Assembly (NCBI GenBank): GCA_032871835.1
Contig: CM065301.1
Location: forward strand, 13,719,291 to 13,783,290
DNA from: Dipteronia dyeriana
Lineage: Eukaryota > Streptophyta > Magnoliopsida > Sapindales > Sapindaceae
Direction: 5' to 3'
Length of the DNA stretch: 64,000 nucleotides
Part shown: positions 36,383 through 46,888 of the stretch, one piece after another
How positions within the stretch are numbered: position 1 is the stretch's first letter
How the letters are laid out: each line of letters opens with the position of its first letter
Translations under genes and position numbers: made by a program
The notes under the pieces: model-generated
Database searches by the model: none
What the model was told of the DNA's origin: nothing
What the model saw: the letters and a program-made list of their open reading frames with translations, nothing else

Positions 36383-37765
36383 TCAAAAAAAGAAATTCCT
36401 CTTTTGATGAAAATTTAACTCTGTAGGAACCACATTACTTACCAAAAAAATCACATGGTCGGTAAACCATGGAACTTCTTCCTCCTTGACCTTAAATAGT
36501 TTCTCATCCTGAAAACTCTCATTGATTGGCACATTATTCGTATATTCTTTTCTCTTTAATCTAGAGAGGTGATCGGTAACTAAGTTTCTGGTTCCCTTCT
36601 TGTCCTTGATCTCTAAATTAAACTCTTGGAGCAATAAAACCCATCGTATCAATCTCGGCTTTGCATCCTTCTTTGCCATGAGATACTTGATTGTCGAATG
36701 ATCCGTGTAGATGATCACACTGGCTCCCACTAGATATGATCTGAACTTGTCAAATGCAAATACTATAGCAAGTAACTCTTTTTCTGTGGTAGCGTAATTA
36801 ATTTGAGCCTCATTTAGAGTTTGGTTTGCATAGTAAATGACATGTAGATGTTTTTCCTTCCTTTGTCCCAACACAGCTCCAATCGCATAATCACTAGCAT
36901 CACTCATAAGCTTAAATAGTAGAGTCCAATCCGGGGTAGAGATAAAAGGAGTCAAAGTCAACTCCTTCTTCAATAACTCAAAGGTCTTCAAACACTCATC
37001 ATCAAACACAAAGGGAGGCTCTTTCATGAGCAATGAGCAAAGAGACTTAGTAATCTTGGAGAAATCCTTGACGAACCTTCTATAGAATCCCACAGGACCA
37101 AGAAAACTTCTTACTCCTCAAACCGAACTAGGAGGTGGAACCTTCTCTATGATTTCAATCTTGGCTCCATTAACTTCTATTCCTTTCTCAGAACATCTGT
37201 GGCCAAGCACAATACCCTCATTTACCATGAAATGACATTTTTCCCAGTTCAACACCAAATTTGTGTCATCACATCTTTGAAGCACCAAACTCAAATTCTG
37301 TAAACAACCATAAAATGAAGACCCAAAGACGGAAAAATCATCCATGAATACCTATATGATCTTTTCAACCATGTCGGAAAAGATAACCATCATACACCTT
37401 TGGAATGTTATAGGTGCATTACACAATCCAAATGGCATTCTTCTGTAAGCAAATGTTCCATATGGTCATGTGAATGTTGTCTTCTCTTGGTTCTTCGGAT
37501 CTATAGCAATTTGACTGTAGCCCAAGTACCCATCTAGGAAGCAATAGTAGTTGTGCCCCGCTAAGCGCTCCAACATTTGGTCGATGAAGGGTGGTGGAAA
37601 GTGGTTCTTCCTTGTAGCGGCATTAAGCTTTTTGTAATCAATACACACTCTCTAACTGGTCACCGTCTTAGTCGGAATGAGTTCATTGTTTTCATTTGGG
37701 ACAACGGGCATCCCATCTTTCTTTACAACACATTGAATCGGGCTCACCCATGAACTATCTGAAAT
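36383..37765 (-). pseudogene. Athila reverse transcriptase and RNase H pseudogene
   Basis: RT starts near 37760 (WVSPIQCVVKKDGMPVV), then IDYKKLNAATRKNHFP, FIDQMLERLAGHNYYCFLDG, GLCNAP and the catalytic FMDD motif (VFMDDFSVFGSSF, near 37345). The connection follows ([13 protein letters not shown]). RNase H has [45 protein letters not shown] and LVTDHLSRL. The aspartates of both active sites can be seen. In-frame stops lie near 37650, 37465 and 37117, and a stop just before the FMDD segment breaks translation. The motifs are gypsy type, closest to Athila. Confidence 0.93.
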
Positions 37766-38137
37766 TGAATAAATAATTCATGCATCAAAAAACTTCAAAA
37801 TTTAAGCCCTTACCACATCCTTCATATTAGGGTTGAGTCTTCTTTGGTGCTCAATTAAAGGCTTGCAATCATCCTCCATAAGTATCTTGTGCATTCATAT
37901 GGATTGACTTAGACCCTTAATATCTAAAACGGTCCACCCAATGGCTTTAATATGACTCCTAAACACTCTCACCAATTTTTCTTCTTCAAGCTTTGAAAAG
38001 GAAGATGAGATGATTATCAGAAGAAATGATCATTTCCCAAGAAATATATACCGCAAGTGAGTGGGTAGTTGCTTCAACTCCAAAGTAGGGGGCTTTTCCA
38101 TGGAAGGTACAAGTCTTTGATTGCTCTCACCCAATTC
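37766..38137 (-). other. Decayed Athila protease-to-RT linker
   Basis: The stretch lies between protease and RT. Traced words on the minus strand (KPPTLELKQLP, ECLGVILKPLGG, MIASL) are scattered over frames with many stops. Confidence 0.5.
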
Positions 38138-38928
38138 TTAATAGTGCCATCTTCTTTTGAAACTCAATGGTGGCATTACATCCAAGTGCAAAGCATACCC
38201 AACTACCTTCTTATCTTCATCTTCTTTTGTTGCACTCTCACAAATACAAGCTTGCAAAGGATTCTTAGTACTTGTCTTCTTGAAACATTCTTCCACTATA
38301 GACTCTATTACCTCCACTCTCATACAATTTTCTGCATCCATCGGCTTTTTTATGGCTTTGGACATGTGAAAGACAACTTGCTCATCACCAATCCTCAAGG
38401 TCATCTTATCTTCCTTCACATCAATGATTGCCCCTGCAGTTTTTAGGAATGGCCTTCCCAAAATGAGTGAATCTCTACATCTTCCTCCATATCAAGGATC
38501 ACAAAATCAACCGGGAAGCATATGTTCTCCACTTTTACAAGGACATCCTCTATCACTCCTCTTGGATGCTTAATGGATCTATCCGTAAGTTGAAGGGTCA
38601 CACTAGTTGGCTTCACTTCTCCTACTCCAAGCTTTTCAAAAATCAAAAACGGCATCAAATTGATGCTAGCTCCCGAATCAATAAGTGTCTTGCTAAAATT
38701 TGAAGTGCCAATGGTACAAGGAATTGTGAACTTCCCTAGATCTTTTAATTTGGGTGGAAGCTTGTTTTGCCAGATGCCATTACATTCTTCTGTCAAAGAT
38801 ATCGTTTCAAATTCTTCTAGTTTTCTTTTGCTAGATAGAAGCTCCTTTAAGAACTTCACATAGGTAGCCATTTGGGCTAGGGCTTCCGCAAAAAGAATGT
38901 TGATATGTAATTTCTTGAAAACATCCAA
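38138..38928 (-). pseudogene. Athila protease region
   Basis: This frame is the retropepsin-like protease. The active site reads TLIDSGASINLMP (about 38670-38710), then FEKLGVGEVKPT, SIKHPRGVIEDVLVKV and PVDFVILDMEED. After a short frame change at about 38460 comes GRPFLKTAGAIIDV, the second conserved loop. The DSG triad is intact. It would cut the Gag-Pol precursor. Confidence 0.9.
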
Positions 38929-38970
38929 AAACCTTGTAAATTGTTAAGCATCCTTGTGTTTCTTTAATAT

Positions 38971-40629
38971 TTACAAAAATGGGATCAATGGAACATAGGT
39001 TGTCCCTTTTGGAGTTAGTGGCACTTCACAAGATGTTGTTAGTAGGCTGGTAGCTTGATCTTCACCCATCTCTAGAACCTCTTCCTCATCCTTCTTCTTC
39101 TTAACTTTATCTTCTTGATTATATACGATCCCCTTATCTCCATCTAATACAACTTCTTCTCTCACCCTGAAATTCTTTAGTTGTTCAACTTCTTTACTGC
39201 TCCTCAAAGTGATGGCCTTGCACTGGTCCTTTGGATTGATGATTGTGTCACAAGGCAAGGTCTCTTGTTGTCTTGTTTGGGCACCTCTTGCTAGTTGACC
39301 AACTTGTGCATCAAGGTTTTGAATTGCCACTCGACTTTGTTGGGAAATTTGGTCCATCTTTAAGTCAAGCTTCTTCAATGTGTCATTTTGCATATCCATT
39401 CGGGTATCCATCTTCATGATATATTTGGAAAGGAGATCCTCAAGAGCTGGCTTCTTTTCCACTTGATTGTTCATATATTGGTTTTGGAATCCGGGGTTTT
39501 GACAATTATAAGCTTGGGGTTGTTGTTGGCTTGGGAAACTGAGGGGCTGTCATTGGGTTAAGCTTTGTTCTTGAGAGTTGTCCTTCCAAGAGAAGTTGGG
39601 TTGTTTTCTCCATCCCAGGTTGTAGGTATTAGAGAACGGGTTATTTTGTAAGTCTTGGTTTTAATTTTGATCTGCAAAGTTGCAGTTGTAGCTTATAAGG
39701 GTTGTTTGTTCAACTGTTGATAAGAGTGCAAATTCACATTCTGCACTTCCATGTGGTCCAAAGCACAGCTTACAACATGACACATTGGCTTGATTCGAGG
39801 AAGGGCCCATCTTATTCACTTGTTTGGTCAAAGTTTCGATTTGAGACTTCATGGATGTGAGTTCATCTACTTCAATTACACCCGAGGCCCTCTTTTAGGT
39901 TCTAACACTCCCTCATTGTCTATTTGTGGAAGATAACTCCTCCAAGATATTATAGTCTGAATCAGTTGACTTCTTTATTAAATATCCTCCAACCGCCGCA
40001 TCAATCAAAGTTCTTGTTGAATTTGTGATGCCAGTGTAGAAAGACTCCACAAGTTGCCACTTTTACAGATCATGATGTGGGCATTTTCTCACAATCTCAT
40101 TGAATCTTTCCCACGCATCAAAGAGGCTTTCACTCTCAAGTGAGCAAAGTTGATGATGTCATTCCTTAGATGAGTGGCTCTTCCTGGTGGAAAGTACTTG
40201 TTGAGGAACTCTTAAGCCCGATTGATCAAAAGTGAGAATCGAATCTGGAGGCATGGAATTCAGCCATGCCTTGGCTCGGTCTCGAAGTGAGAATGAAAAT
40301 AACTTTAACTTTATGAAATTCTCAGTAACCCCTTTGACTCTGAAAGTGTCACAATTGTCGTTGAAACTCTGTAGGTGGACATTTGGATCTTCACTAGGCA
40401 AACCCCCAAACTGCACTGTAGACACGATCATTTGAATCACCGCCGGCTTGATCTCAAAATTATTTGCAATGGAGGTAAGTCTTCGAATGGTGGATAGATT
40501 CCGATCTACTCTTGGCATGAGATAGTCTTGTAGAGTTCTCTCGATTTCCACATTGAAAATGTCTTCCTCTTGCACCGAAACTTGGGCTAAGGGTGGATTC
40601 TGGTTAGGATTTGGATTTTGACCCTCCAT
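38971..40629 (-). pseudogene. Athila gag pseudogene
   Basis: The frame starts at ATG 40629 (MEGQNPNPNQNPP). The Athila Gag core is clear: MPRVDRNLSTI, ANNFEIKPAVIQMI, FGGLPSEDPNVHL, CDTFRVKGV, SLRDRAKAWL. After frame changes near 40160, the region at 39661-39852 has CKLCFGPHGSAEC, a zinc-finger-like motif. A coiled-coil part (38971-39474) with ALEDLLSKYIMKMD and PCDTIINPKDQCKAITLRS leads to protease. Several stops separate the three open parts. Confidence 0.9.
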
Positions 40630-40832
40630 AGCTCTAGTCCTTCTTCGATTCCAGTGATTTCTTCTTACGATTCCTTTAATATCCGGATCGAATTACAAGT
40701 TTAGAGGTCAATTACTCCTTGTACGTTGGTGTATACAAGAGCACCATGTTTGAAAAATACAGCAAAGAAATGAAAGTAATACGTTCAAACTAGTTAAAAC
40801 CAAGAATTTCCAATATCAATATCCGCTAAAGT
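40630..40832 (-). other. Leader of the Athila element
   Basis: About 200 bases between the primer site and the gag start codon, without coding signal. Confidence 0.6.
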
Positions 40833-40853
40833 CCCCGCAGCGGCGGTAAAAAT
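40833..40853 (-). promoter_or_regulatory. Degenerate primer-binding site, tRNA-Asp type
   Basis: On the minus strand the sequence after the LTR includes ACCGCCGCTGCGGGGACT. This resembles TGGCGCCGTTGCCGGGGA, complementary to the 3' end of plant tRNA-Asp, with several changes. A tRNA-Asp site fits the Athila lineage. Confidence 0.5.
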
Positions 40854-42467
40854 TGATTGGCTTCAGACTACAACAGAGAATGACCCTTACAATAGTACGC
40901 GGTCGAAACCTAGTATAACGATAAAGTATGGATCGTTTCCATAGGGACTAAGGGATTGATTACTGGATTTTATAGGTTTTTATACTATTTGAACAATTTA
41001 AAAACAAAGGTGTCCAGATTTTAACACTAAAATTTCTAAAACAAAGTATTGCTAACACAGCAACTACTATTCTCACAAGAACAAAGATGAATAATATTTA
41101 TGAAAAATGTGCTAGAACTCGAATCCACCCCACCTATCTTAACTAAACATTATAACCCTATTAATTCTCAAGTATGCAAGCAAAGATTATAGATTCGCAT
41201 TCCCCACAATGATTTCTAATCTCTTTTGATGTCTTAGAAATCTCATCCACACATACAATACGTGCATGAACTCAATATGCTTTATGGAACACTTTCATGA
41301 CTCTTATATGATAGCCTAGTGATCCCTCATCTTTCTAGTCATATATAATGAACAATTTGCTTATCAAAAGATCATTCATGATGATGGCCAATCAATATAA
41401 AAGCATTAAGCATGCAAATCATTCATACAACCTTACAAGCACTTGTAGAGAATTTCAAGAGGTCATTTATAATTAATCAAGGTGGGGTTTCACCTTTTTA
41501 TGGCACAAAGGAGGCTTAGATCATATTACAAATGAAAACAATACATCTCATCAAATGATTACTGCCCATATCAAATACAAGAAGATAAAAGATAGAGTTT
41601 TAAAAAGAAAAAAAAAACTATTTGTAGAACTTCTTCTTGCAATGCTTGGCTCCAATGACTTCACTACTCCAAAAGATAACCTTACAGCTACTCCAAGCTT
41701 CCTTTTGAGAAACCCAAGTTCAAAGAATGGTACAAATGTTATGCTGGAAAAAACTATGGAACTCTCCTCTCTCTTTCCTTTCTCTAATTTAAAGGAGGCT
41801 AGGTACCAATGGGAAGAGATGGGAGATTGCATGAAAGGGGGTTGGTCAAAGGAAAAGGGAGAGTAGTTGTGGAAGTGATGATGGCCTCAAAAAGTAGAAG
41901 AAATCATTTCATTTCATTTCAGAGATGGGACACCAAATTCTAGATTTCCGGGGTCCAAGAGTTCATTGGAAAAGACGTTTTTCGCTTGAGGATTTACTCG
42001 ATTAGGGGGCGAAATGTCGAGCGAAAATTGGTTTTGATGCAGCAAGAAGGACTTTCGCTACAGAGTTTGCACGAAGAGGGAGCGAAAGTTTAGGCACAAA
42101 AACAGCTGCTCAAGACTTCGCTGGAGACTTCGCTCAAGGAAGGGGGGAAATTGTGGTTTTGGAAAGGCTTCGCTCGACTCTCGTGAGAAGACATTAGGGG
42201 TGCTTGACATCGCCCGAAGTCATTAAGCACGAAAAGTGTTGTTCCCTTCTTCACGTGAGATTTAGCTTGAGGCTTGGGAGAAGATGAAGTCCTAACTTTC
42301 TGAAATTACAAAATTTCCCCGAAAGTCTTGATTTTCTACAATTATGCCCCCTAAAGGAAAACTCCTGAAACATTAATTTAAGCCATTAAAAACATGGTTT
42401 TGCCCAAGAATTGAATGAAAAAATAAAGAAAGAGGGGCTACAAAAAGTGTAAAATTCAGCATTATCA
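40854..42467 (-). repeat. 5' LTR of the Athila element (right copy)
   Basis: This LTR is 1,614 bp with TGAT..ATCA ends, collinear with 17216-18840. It is followed by the target duplication TATCT (42468-42472) and then by the resumed copia pol. Confidence 0.92.
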
Positions 42468-42472
42468 TATCT

Positions 42473-43237
42473 AACTCAATCAAAGTACATTTTGAATCTA
42501 TTAAAGAAGACCAATATGTTGATTCCAGACCTTGTGATTCTCCAATTAGTGTTGGTGCCAAACTTGTGCTTAAAGATGGTGAACTTTTGGACCTATACCA
42601 GACCTGACATCTCCTTTAGTGTTAATAAGTTAAGTCAGTTCTTAGTAGGTCCCACACAATTACATTGGCAAGCTTGCAAATAGGTTTTACGATATCTAAG
42701 AGGTACTCTTCACAAAGGCTTATGGTTTAGAAATTCTTCAAACTTGACTTTAACTGTCTATGCTGATGAGGATTGGGCAAGCTGTCTCGATAACATAAGG
42801 TTTACCAGCGACAATTGTGTGTTTCTAGGAGATAGTCTTATCTCATGGAGCTCATGAAAACACCAAGTTGTTGCTCGTTCTAGTACCGAAGGTGTATATA
42901 GGTCGATGGCACAAATTAAGACTGAGATTTTAAGGCTATAGTCTCTGCTTCATGAACTTCATATCAAAGTTCCAACTCCGGTTGTTATCTGGTGTGATAA
43001 CAATTGAGAGAACTCCCTTGCTCAAAATCCAATCTTTCGTGCCAAGACCAAGCATATTGATATCGACACTCACTTCATCAGAGAAAAAGTGAATGCAGGT
43101 GTTATAGAACCGATATATGTCCCAAATGAATTTCTGGTTGCTGACATACTTACTATAGTTCTTCCTAGGGAGAAGTTTCATTTATTTTGTTCTATGATGT
43201 CCTTGGTGAATTCACCTCAATACAACTTGAGGGGGGA
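42473..43237 (+). pseudogene. Old copia pol pseudogene, part 2 (end of RT and RNase H)
   Basis: The frame broken at 17215 resumes as TQSKYILNLLKKTNM. After a deletion or frame change come TYARPD-like TYTRPDISFSVNKLSQF, VLRYLRGTLHKGL, VYADEDWASC, SLISWSS, ARSSTEGVYRSMA and WCDNN, and then KTKHIDIDTHFIREKV. These are the conserved blocks of copia RNase H. Stops at 42679, 42856, 42940 and 43005 show decay. A polypurine tract (ACTTGAGGGGGGA, 43225-43237) and an LTR follow. Confidence 0.9.
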
Positions 43238-43683
43238 TGTTAGAGATAATAAATCTCTAGCTCAAAGTTCAACTCATAGTGATTCTCATAGAGCTCTTAT
43301 CAGCTTAAAGGAAGAGGCAATGAGACCTGATCAGTTAAGTGAAAGTCTATGTCACCACACCGAGCTTGCATTATGTGTAACAACTGATGAAAGAGCTGAT
43401 TAGGCTCAAGGCTATGATCACTTAAGAAGAAGCACGTTGAAGTAAAGATAAAAGATTAGTTAGAAAGATAGTTAGTCAAGATGATGTGGCAAGTTTGTTA
43501 ATTATCCTTCTCAAAAATTAAGATTCTATTAGAAACAGTTTTGCAAAGAGAATCTTTGTATAACTATAGTTGATATTGTATTATGTAATTGACGATTTGA
43601 CGTTTTAATAAAAATCAAGAAGCTTCTGAGAAGTCTTCAATGGCTCTCTCTCTTTTTCATTTTCTCTTAGAAGACTTTCGACA
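43238..43683 (+). repeat. Likely 3' LTR of the old copia element
   Basis: TGTTAGAGATAAT starts directly after the polypurine tract. The end is put at TTTCGACA (43683), but without a 5' partner it is not certain. Confidence 0.5.
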
Positions 43684-44022
43684 AACAACCGGTGGTTCTT
43701 AAATATCTTTGCTTTTCTTAGTTTTTTACTCATCATTTCAATAGTGTCATCGTCTAAATTAATGGTCTTAATTTATTCTAAGTTTTAGTAGAATGAATAC
43801 ATAAAAAATAATATTAATAAATAAGACTATTGATTTGTTCTACTAGCAGACATGTATCAATAGATTATAGAAATAAGGACTATTAAAGTAAGGAAATGAT
43901 TCATATCTGTAATATTATTTTCTTGTGTGTTTCTTCATCGTTGATTATGAGAAGTCCAAAGCATATAAAAGTTTTTTGGGAAATTGAAAGAAAAGGAAAC
44001 AAGTCATTATTTGTTTTTCTAT
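43684..44022. other. AT-rich intergenic DNA, nothing recognised
   Basis: No coding, RNA or repeat signal found by eye on either strand. Confidence 0.5.
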
Positions 44023-44031
44023 CAAGTCTAC

Positions 44032-44199
44032 GAGTTCACTTTTGCTCACCCCCATTGAGAGTGGGTGAACATTACCCTCCTTCCGTATAGATGACATGTG
44101 TCTATGGAGGGGATAAATTTTTTCATCCATTGACATATGTCATCCATACGGGAGAGGAATCCTCACCCACCCTCAAGGGGGGTGAGCAAAAATGGACTC
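44032..44199. mobile_element. Mutator-like MITE, 168 bp
   Basis: The element is nearly palindromic. The left end, GAGTTCACTTTTGCTCACCC, is mirrored at the right end, read on the minus strand, by GAGTCCATTTTTGCTCACCC. The flanks are 9-bp target duplications with one mismatch: CAAGTCTAC (44023-44031) and CAAGTTTAC (44200-44208). A 9-bp duplication and G..C ends fit Mutator-like elements. Confidence 0.85.
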
Positions 44200-44208
44200 C
44201 AAGTTTAC

Positions 44209-45460
44209 TACTGTCATTTGTCTACTGTTGTTACACTGTCTTTTGTCTTTCCATGAGCAAATTAAAACTGCCGTTGGATCTGCTGGAGTGTTGTGTAAAT
44301 AGTTTGTTTTTTCTTTAAAATGCAGACTATGTCCACACATTAGAGATTCAAAGAATTATTAAGTCTGGACCTTACATACAAAATACTAAATAAAAAAAAA
44401 TCAAATCCTGAATTTATAATCATTTGATGCATCTAACTGTTAAAATCCATTCTATATTTTGTAAATGTCATATTACATCCGACCTCCATGAAATTTGTTT
44501 TATCACAACGAAAACAACTTTATCATTAATATATAACTAGCAATGACTTTTACTACCGTTAGTCAAAGTTGATCAAACTTAATAAGTATAAGAGTATTTT
44601 CATCCCTTGAGGCATTTTCAAAAATAAATAAATAAATAATTTAATAAAATGAAGATGAATTGAAGACAATATTTTCAAATGAAATTTAAATTTAAAAAAA
44701 AAAGTTGAAATGTAAAACTATTTTTAAAATTTTAAATTATCTTCATTTTAAAATATGATTATTTTTTAATATTTTTAAAGTAAATAAAACAGTTTTTCAT
44801 TTTTTAAAATGTTTTTAAAAATTAAAATTTTTAATCTATTTTTTTTCTAAATTGCAAATTATTTGTACTAGTTTTACCTTTTTTTCAAATAAAAAATTAT
44901 GTCTGTTTTTAAATTTTAAGACCTAAATGCAATTTTTGGCTTTTTTATTAGTTCAATCATTAGAGCAGGAGATATTAGATAAATGCATACTTACTCTCTA
45001 GCTGTATTTATATCAAACTTTAGAAAGATAAGTGTATTTATCCTAATGGGTCATTTGTTTATTTGTATTTGAAGACTAAACAACCCTTAATTTTAAGAAA
45101 AATTGAATTGGAACCGAAACCTGAAACTTGAAATTGAATCACATTTTTGTTTTTTATTTTCCTCACTTCTAAATATAATGTTAATTTTTTTCTTTCTTAA
45201 AGTTAAAATTGTTAATTTGACATTTATACTTTTGTTACTTTCAATTGTCATGTAATTTCATTTGATACGATACAAACAAGTAAATAATTAAAAAAAAAAT
45301 CCTAAATCATTTTTGCGTAAATAAAGAAGTAAGATATTATTCATGATTAATATATGATACATAATGATATAAAAATGGTTTTGAATTTTACAACAAAAAC
45401 AATATATTAAAAAATTAAAGGTTATATAGTAGAGTTGTCAATGTGATTAAGGTTTTTTTA
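44209..45460. other. AT-rich intergenic DNA, nothing recognised
   Basis: The stretch has many A and T runs and no open frame with a recognisable domain. Confidence 0.5.
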
Positions 45461-45564
45461 TTTATTTATCTTATAGTAGTTTATCGTAAGTTATATGTTA
45501 AAAGAAAATTTTATTATTTATTTATTTTATAGTAGTTTATCATAAATAATAGGTTAAAAGAAAT
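45461..45564. repeat. Imperfect tandem repeat (48-bp unit, 56-bp period)
   Basis: TTTATTTATCTTATAGTAGT... at 45461-45508 is repeated at 45517-45564 with changes. The second unit overlaps the target site of the next MITE. Confidence 0.7.
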
Positions 45565-45566
45565 AA

Positions 45567-45718
45567 GAATAATTGTCCAAATTTTGTACCTAAATCTGGC
45601 TTCCAAATGATTTGGCATCATTATAATCCATTTATTTAAATCATACAAATCTAATACAATTTAAAAATAGTGATGCCACATCAATTGGACACCAGATTTG
45701 GACAAAGTAACATTATTG
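45567..45718. mobile_element. MITE of family M2, copy 1 (152 bp)
   Basis: Imperfect inverted ends carry CCTAAATCTGGCTTCCAAATG at the left and, on the minus strand, TCCAAATCTGGTGTCCAATTG at the right (first 20 bases matter). A perfect 9-bp target duplication, AAGAAATAA, lies at 45558-45566 and 45719-45727. Confidence 0.8.
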
Positions 45719-45762
45719 AAGAAATAATTTTGTATAATATAAAATTAAGATAATAATGGAAA

Positions 45763-45930
45763 GAGTAATGCTACTTTACCTAAATTTGATGCTCAAATGA
45801 TGTAGCAACACTCTAATCCATTCAATTAAACCATGCAGATCTAATACAATTTAAATGAATTGATTATATTGTTACCACATCATTTGGGAACCAGATTTGG
45901 ACACTAAATTTGAATAAAGTAGTATTATTG
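45763..45930. mobile_element. MITE of family M2, copy 2 (168 bp)
   Basis: It starts GAGTAATGCTACTTTACC and ends AAAGTAGTATTATTG. The interior shares ATCTAATACAATTTAAA and the TIR words with copy 1, 45 bases away. A perfect 9-bp target duplication, TAATGGAAA, lies at 45754-45762 and 45931-45939. Confidence 0.85.
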
Positions 45931-46811
45931 TAATGGAAATATGTTATTTTTATTAGGATATTTTGAAAGAAAATTTTTTAAATACAATTCAGTCATTTGG
46001 AATTAAGTTTTTTTTTTTAACAAAACAACCTAATAAAATCAATTCAAACTCATTAAGTGTTAGGGTGTGGATATTGTCACCCATAAAATAAATTAGTACA
46101 CTTACTTTTATAAGTACAACCATGACTAAAATTTAAAAAATAAACAGTACTATAAGCATCCATCTTAATATCAATAGTACCTTTATTGAAATAAATATGT
46201 TCATCTTAATACATTTTGTTTATTGTGAGTTCCTCAATTTTTGATTGACTCATTTCGTTGACAACCACATTTGGGGATTAATGTGTAAGGGTAGTTTAGG
46301 TCATCATTGCTCAAGACCCAGCTCAAGCTTCAGAAGGTAAATCACTTACTTAACCTTTTCTGAAGAGTTTTTAGTGCACACACACACACTCTCATTCATG
46401 TGTTTGATCATCTTGCATGAATGTTTAATTGCCTTAATTGTGTGCCTCTTTGCCATAAATCTTGATTGGGTGTTTGTTGCATTTAGTTTGCCCTTGGAAG
46501 AGAATTTTCCCCTTGACCTCGGCCAGGACTGCTCCCTGTGCATTGCCTTCACCGCGGTATGCACAGCGCTATTCTCCAAGCGTTGCACGCTGTTACTACC
46601 ACGGCCTGTGCACGTTGCATGCACAACGGTCTCCCAAGCGGAGTTTTCCAGTGATGCACCGCTTGCTCTACCGCGTTCTGGACATTGTCTGTACCACGGT
46701 CCAGACAGCGGAGATTCCCAAGCGATGCACTGCTCGCTCTACCGTGGGCTGGACACTTTCCTAGGCCGCGGTACATACAGCGGTCATGACGGGAATCAGT
46801 TGCCTTTTGTC

Positions 46812-46829
46812 CAAAATGACGTCATTTTG
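46812..46829. promoter_or_regulatory. Perfect 18-bp palindrome with a TGACGTCA bZIP core
   Basis: CAAAATGACGTCATTTTG is its own reverse complement and lies 12 bases before the TA tract in LTR1. TGACGTCA is a known binding core of plant bZIP/TGA factors. D has TGACTTCA and LTR2/LTR3 have CGACCTCA at this place. Confidence 0.55.
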
Positions 46830-46839
46830 TGTAAGGCAC

Positions 46840-46841
<2 letters not shown>

Positions 46842-46887
<46 letters not shown>
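46842..46887. repeat. TA microsatellite at the LTR1 TATA position
   Basis: About 45 bases of TA repeat. The matching site has 18 bases in LTR2, 41 in LTR3 and a simple TATATATT in D. Confidence 0.9.

Positions 46888-46888
<1 letters not shown>

Larger units (their letters stand above)
17216..42467 (-). mobile_element. Athila-type Ty3/gypsy retrotransposon (minus strand), interrupted
   Basis: The element spans 25,252 bp including inserts and about 13.2 kb without them. The LTRs (17216-18840 and 40854-42467) start TGAT and end ATCA. A perfect 5-bp target duplication, TATCT, lies at 17211-17215 and 42468-42472. Read on the minus strand the order is LTR, primer site, gag (40629), protease, RT-RNase H, integrase, an untranslated spacer, an accessory ORF (34141 continuing to 20707), a long 3' UTR and LTR. 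The Gag (NNFEIKPAVIQMI, FGGLPSEDP), the primer site and the downstream accessory ORF are Athila-like. It sits inside copia pol and itself hosts a solo LTR and element C. Confidence 0.92.
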
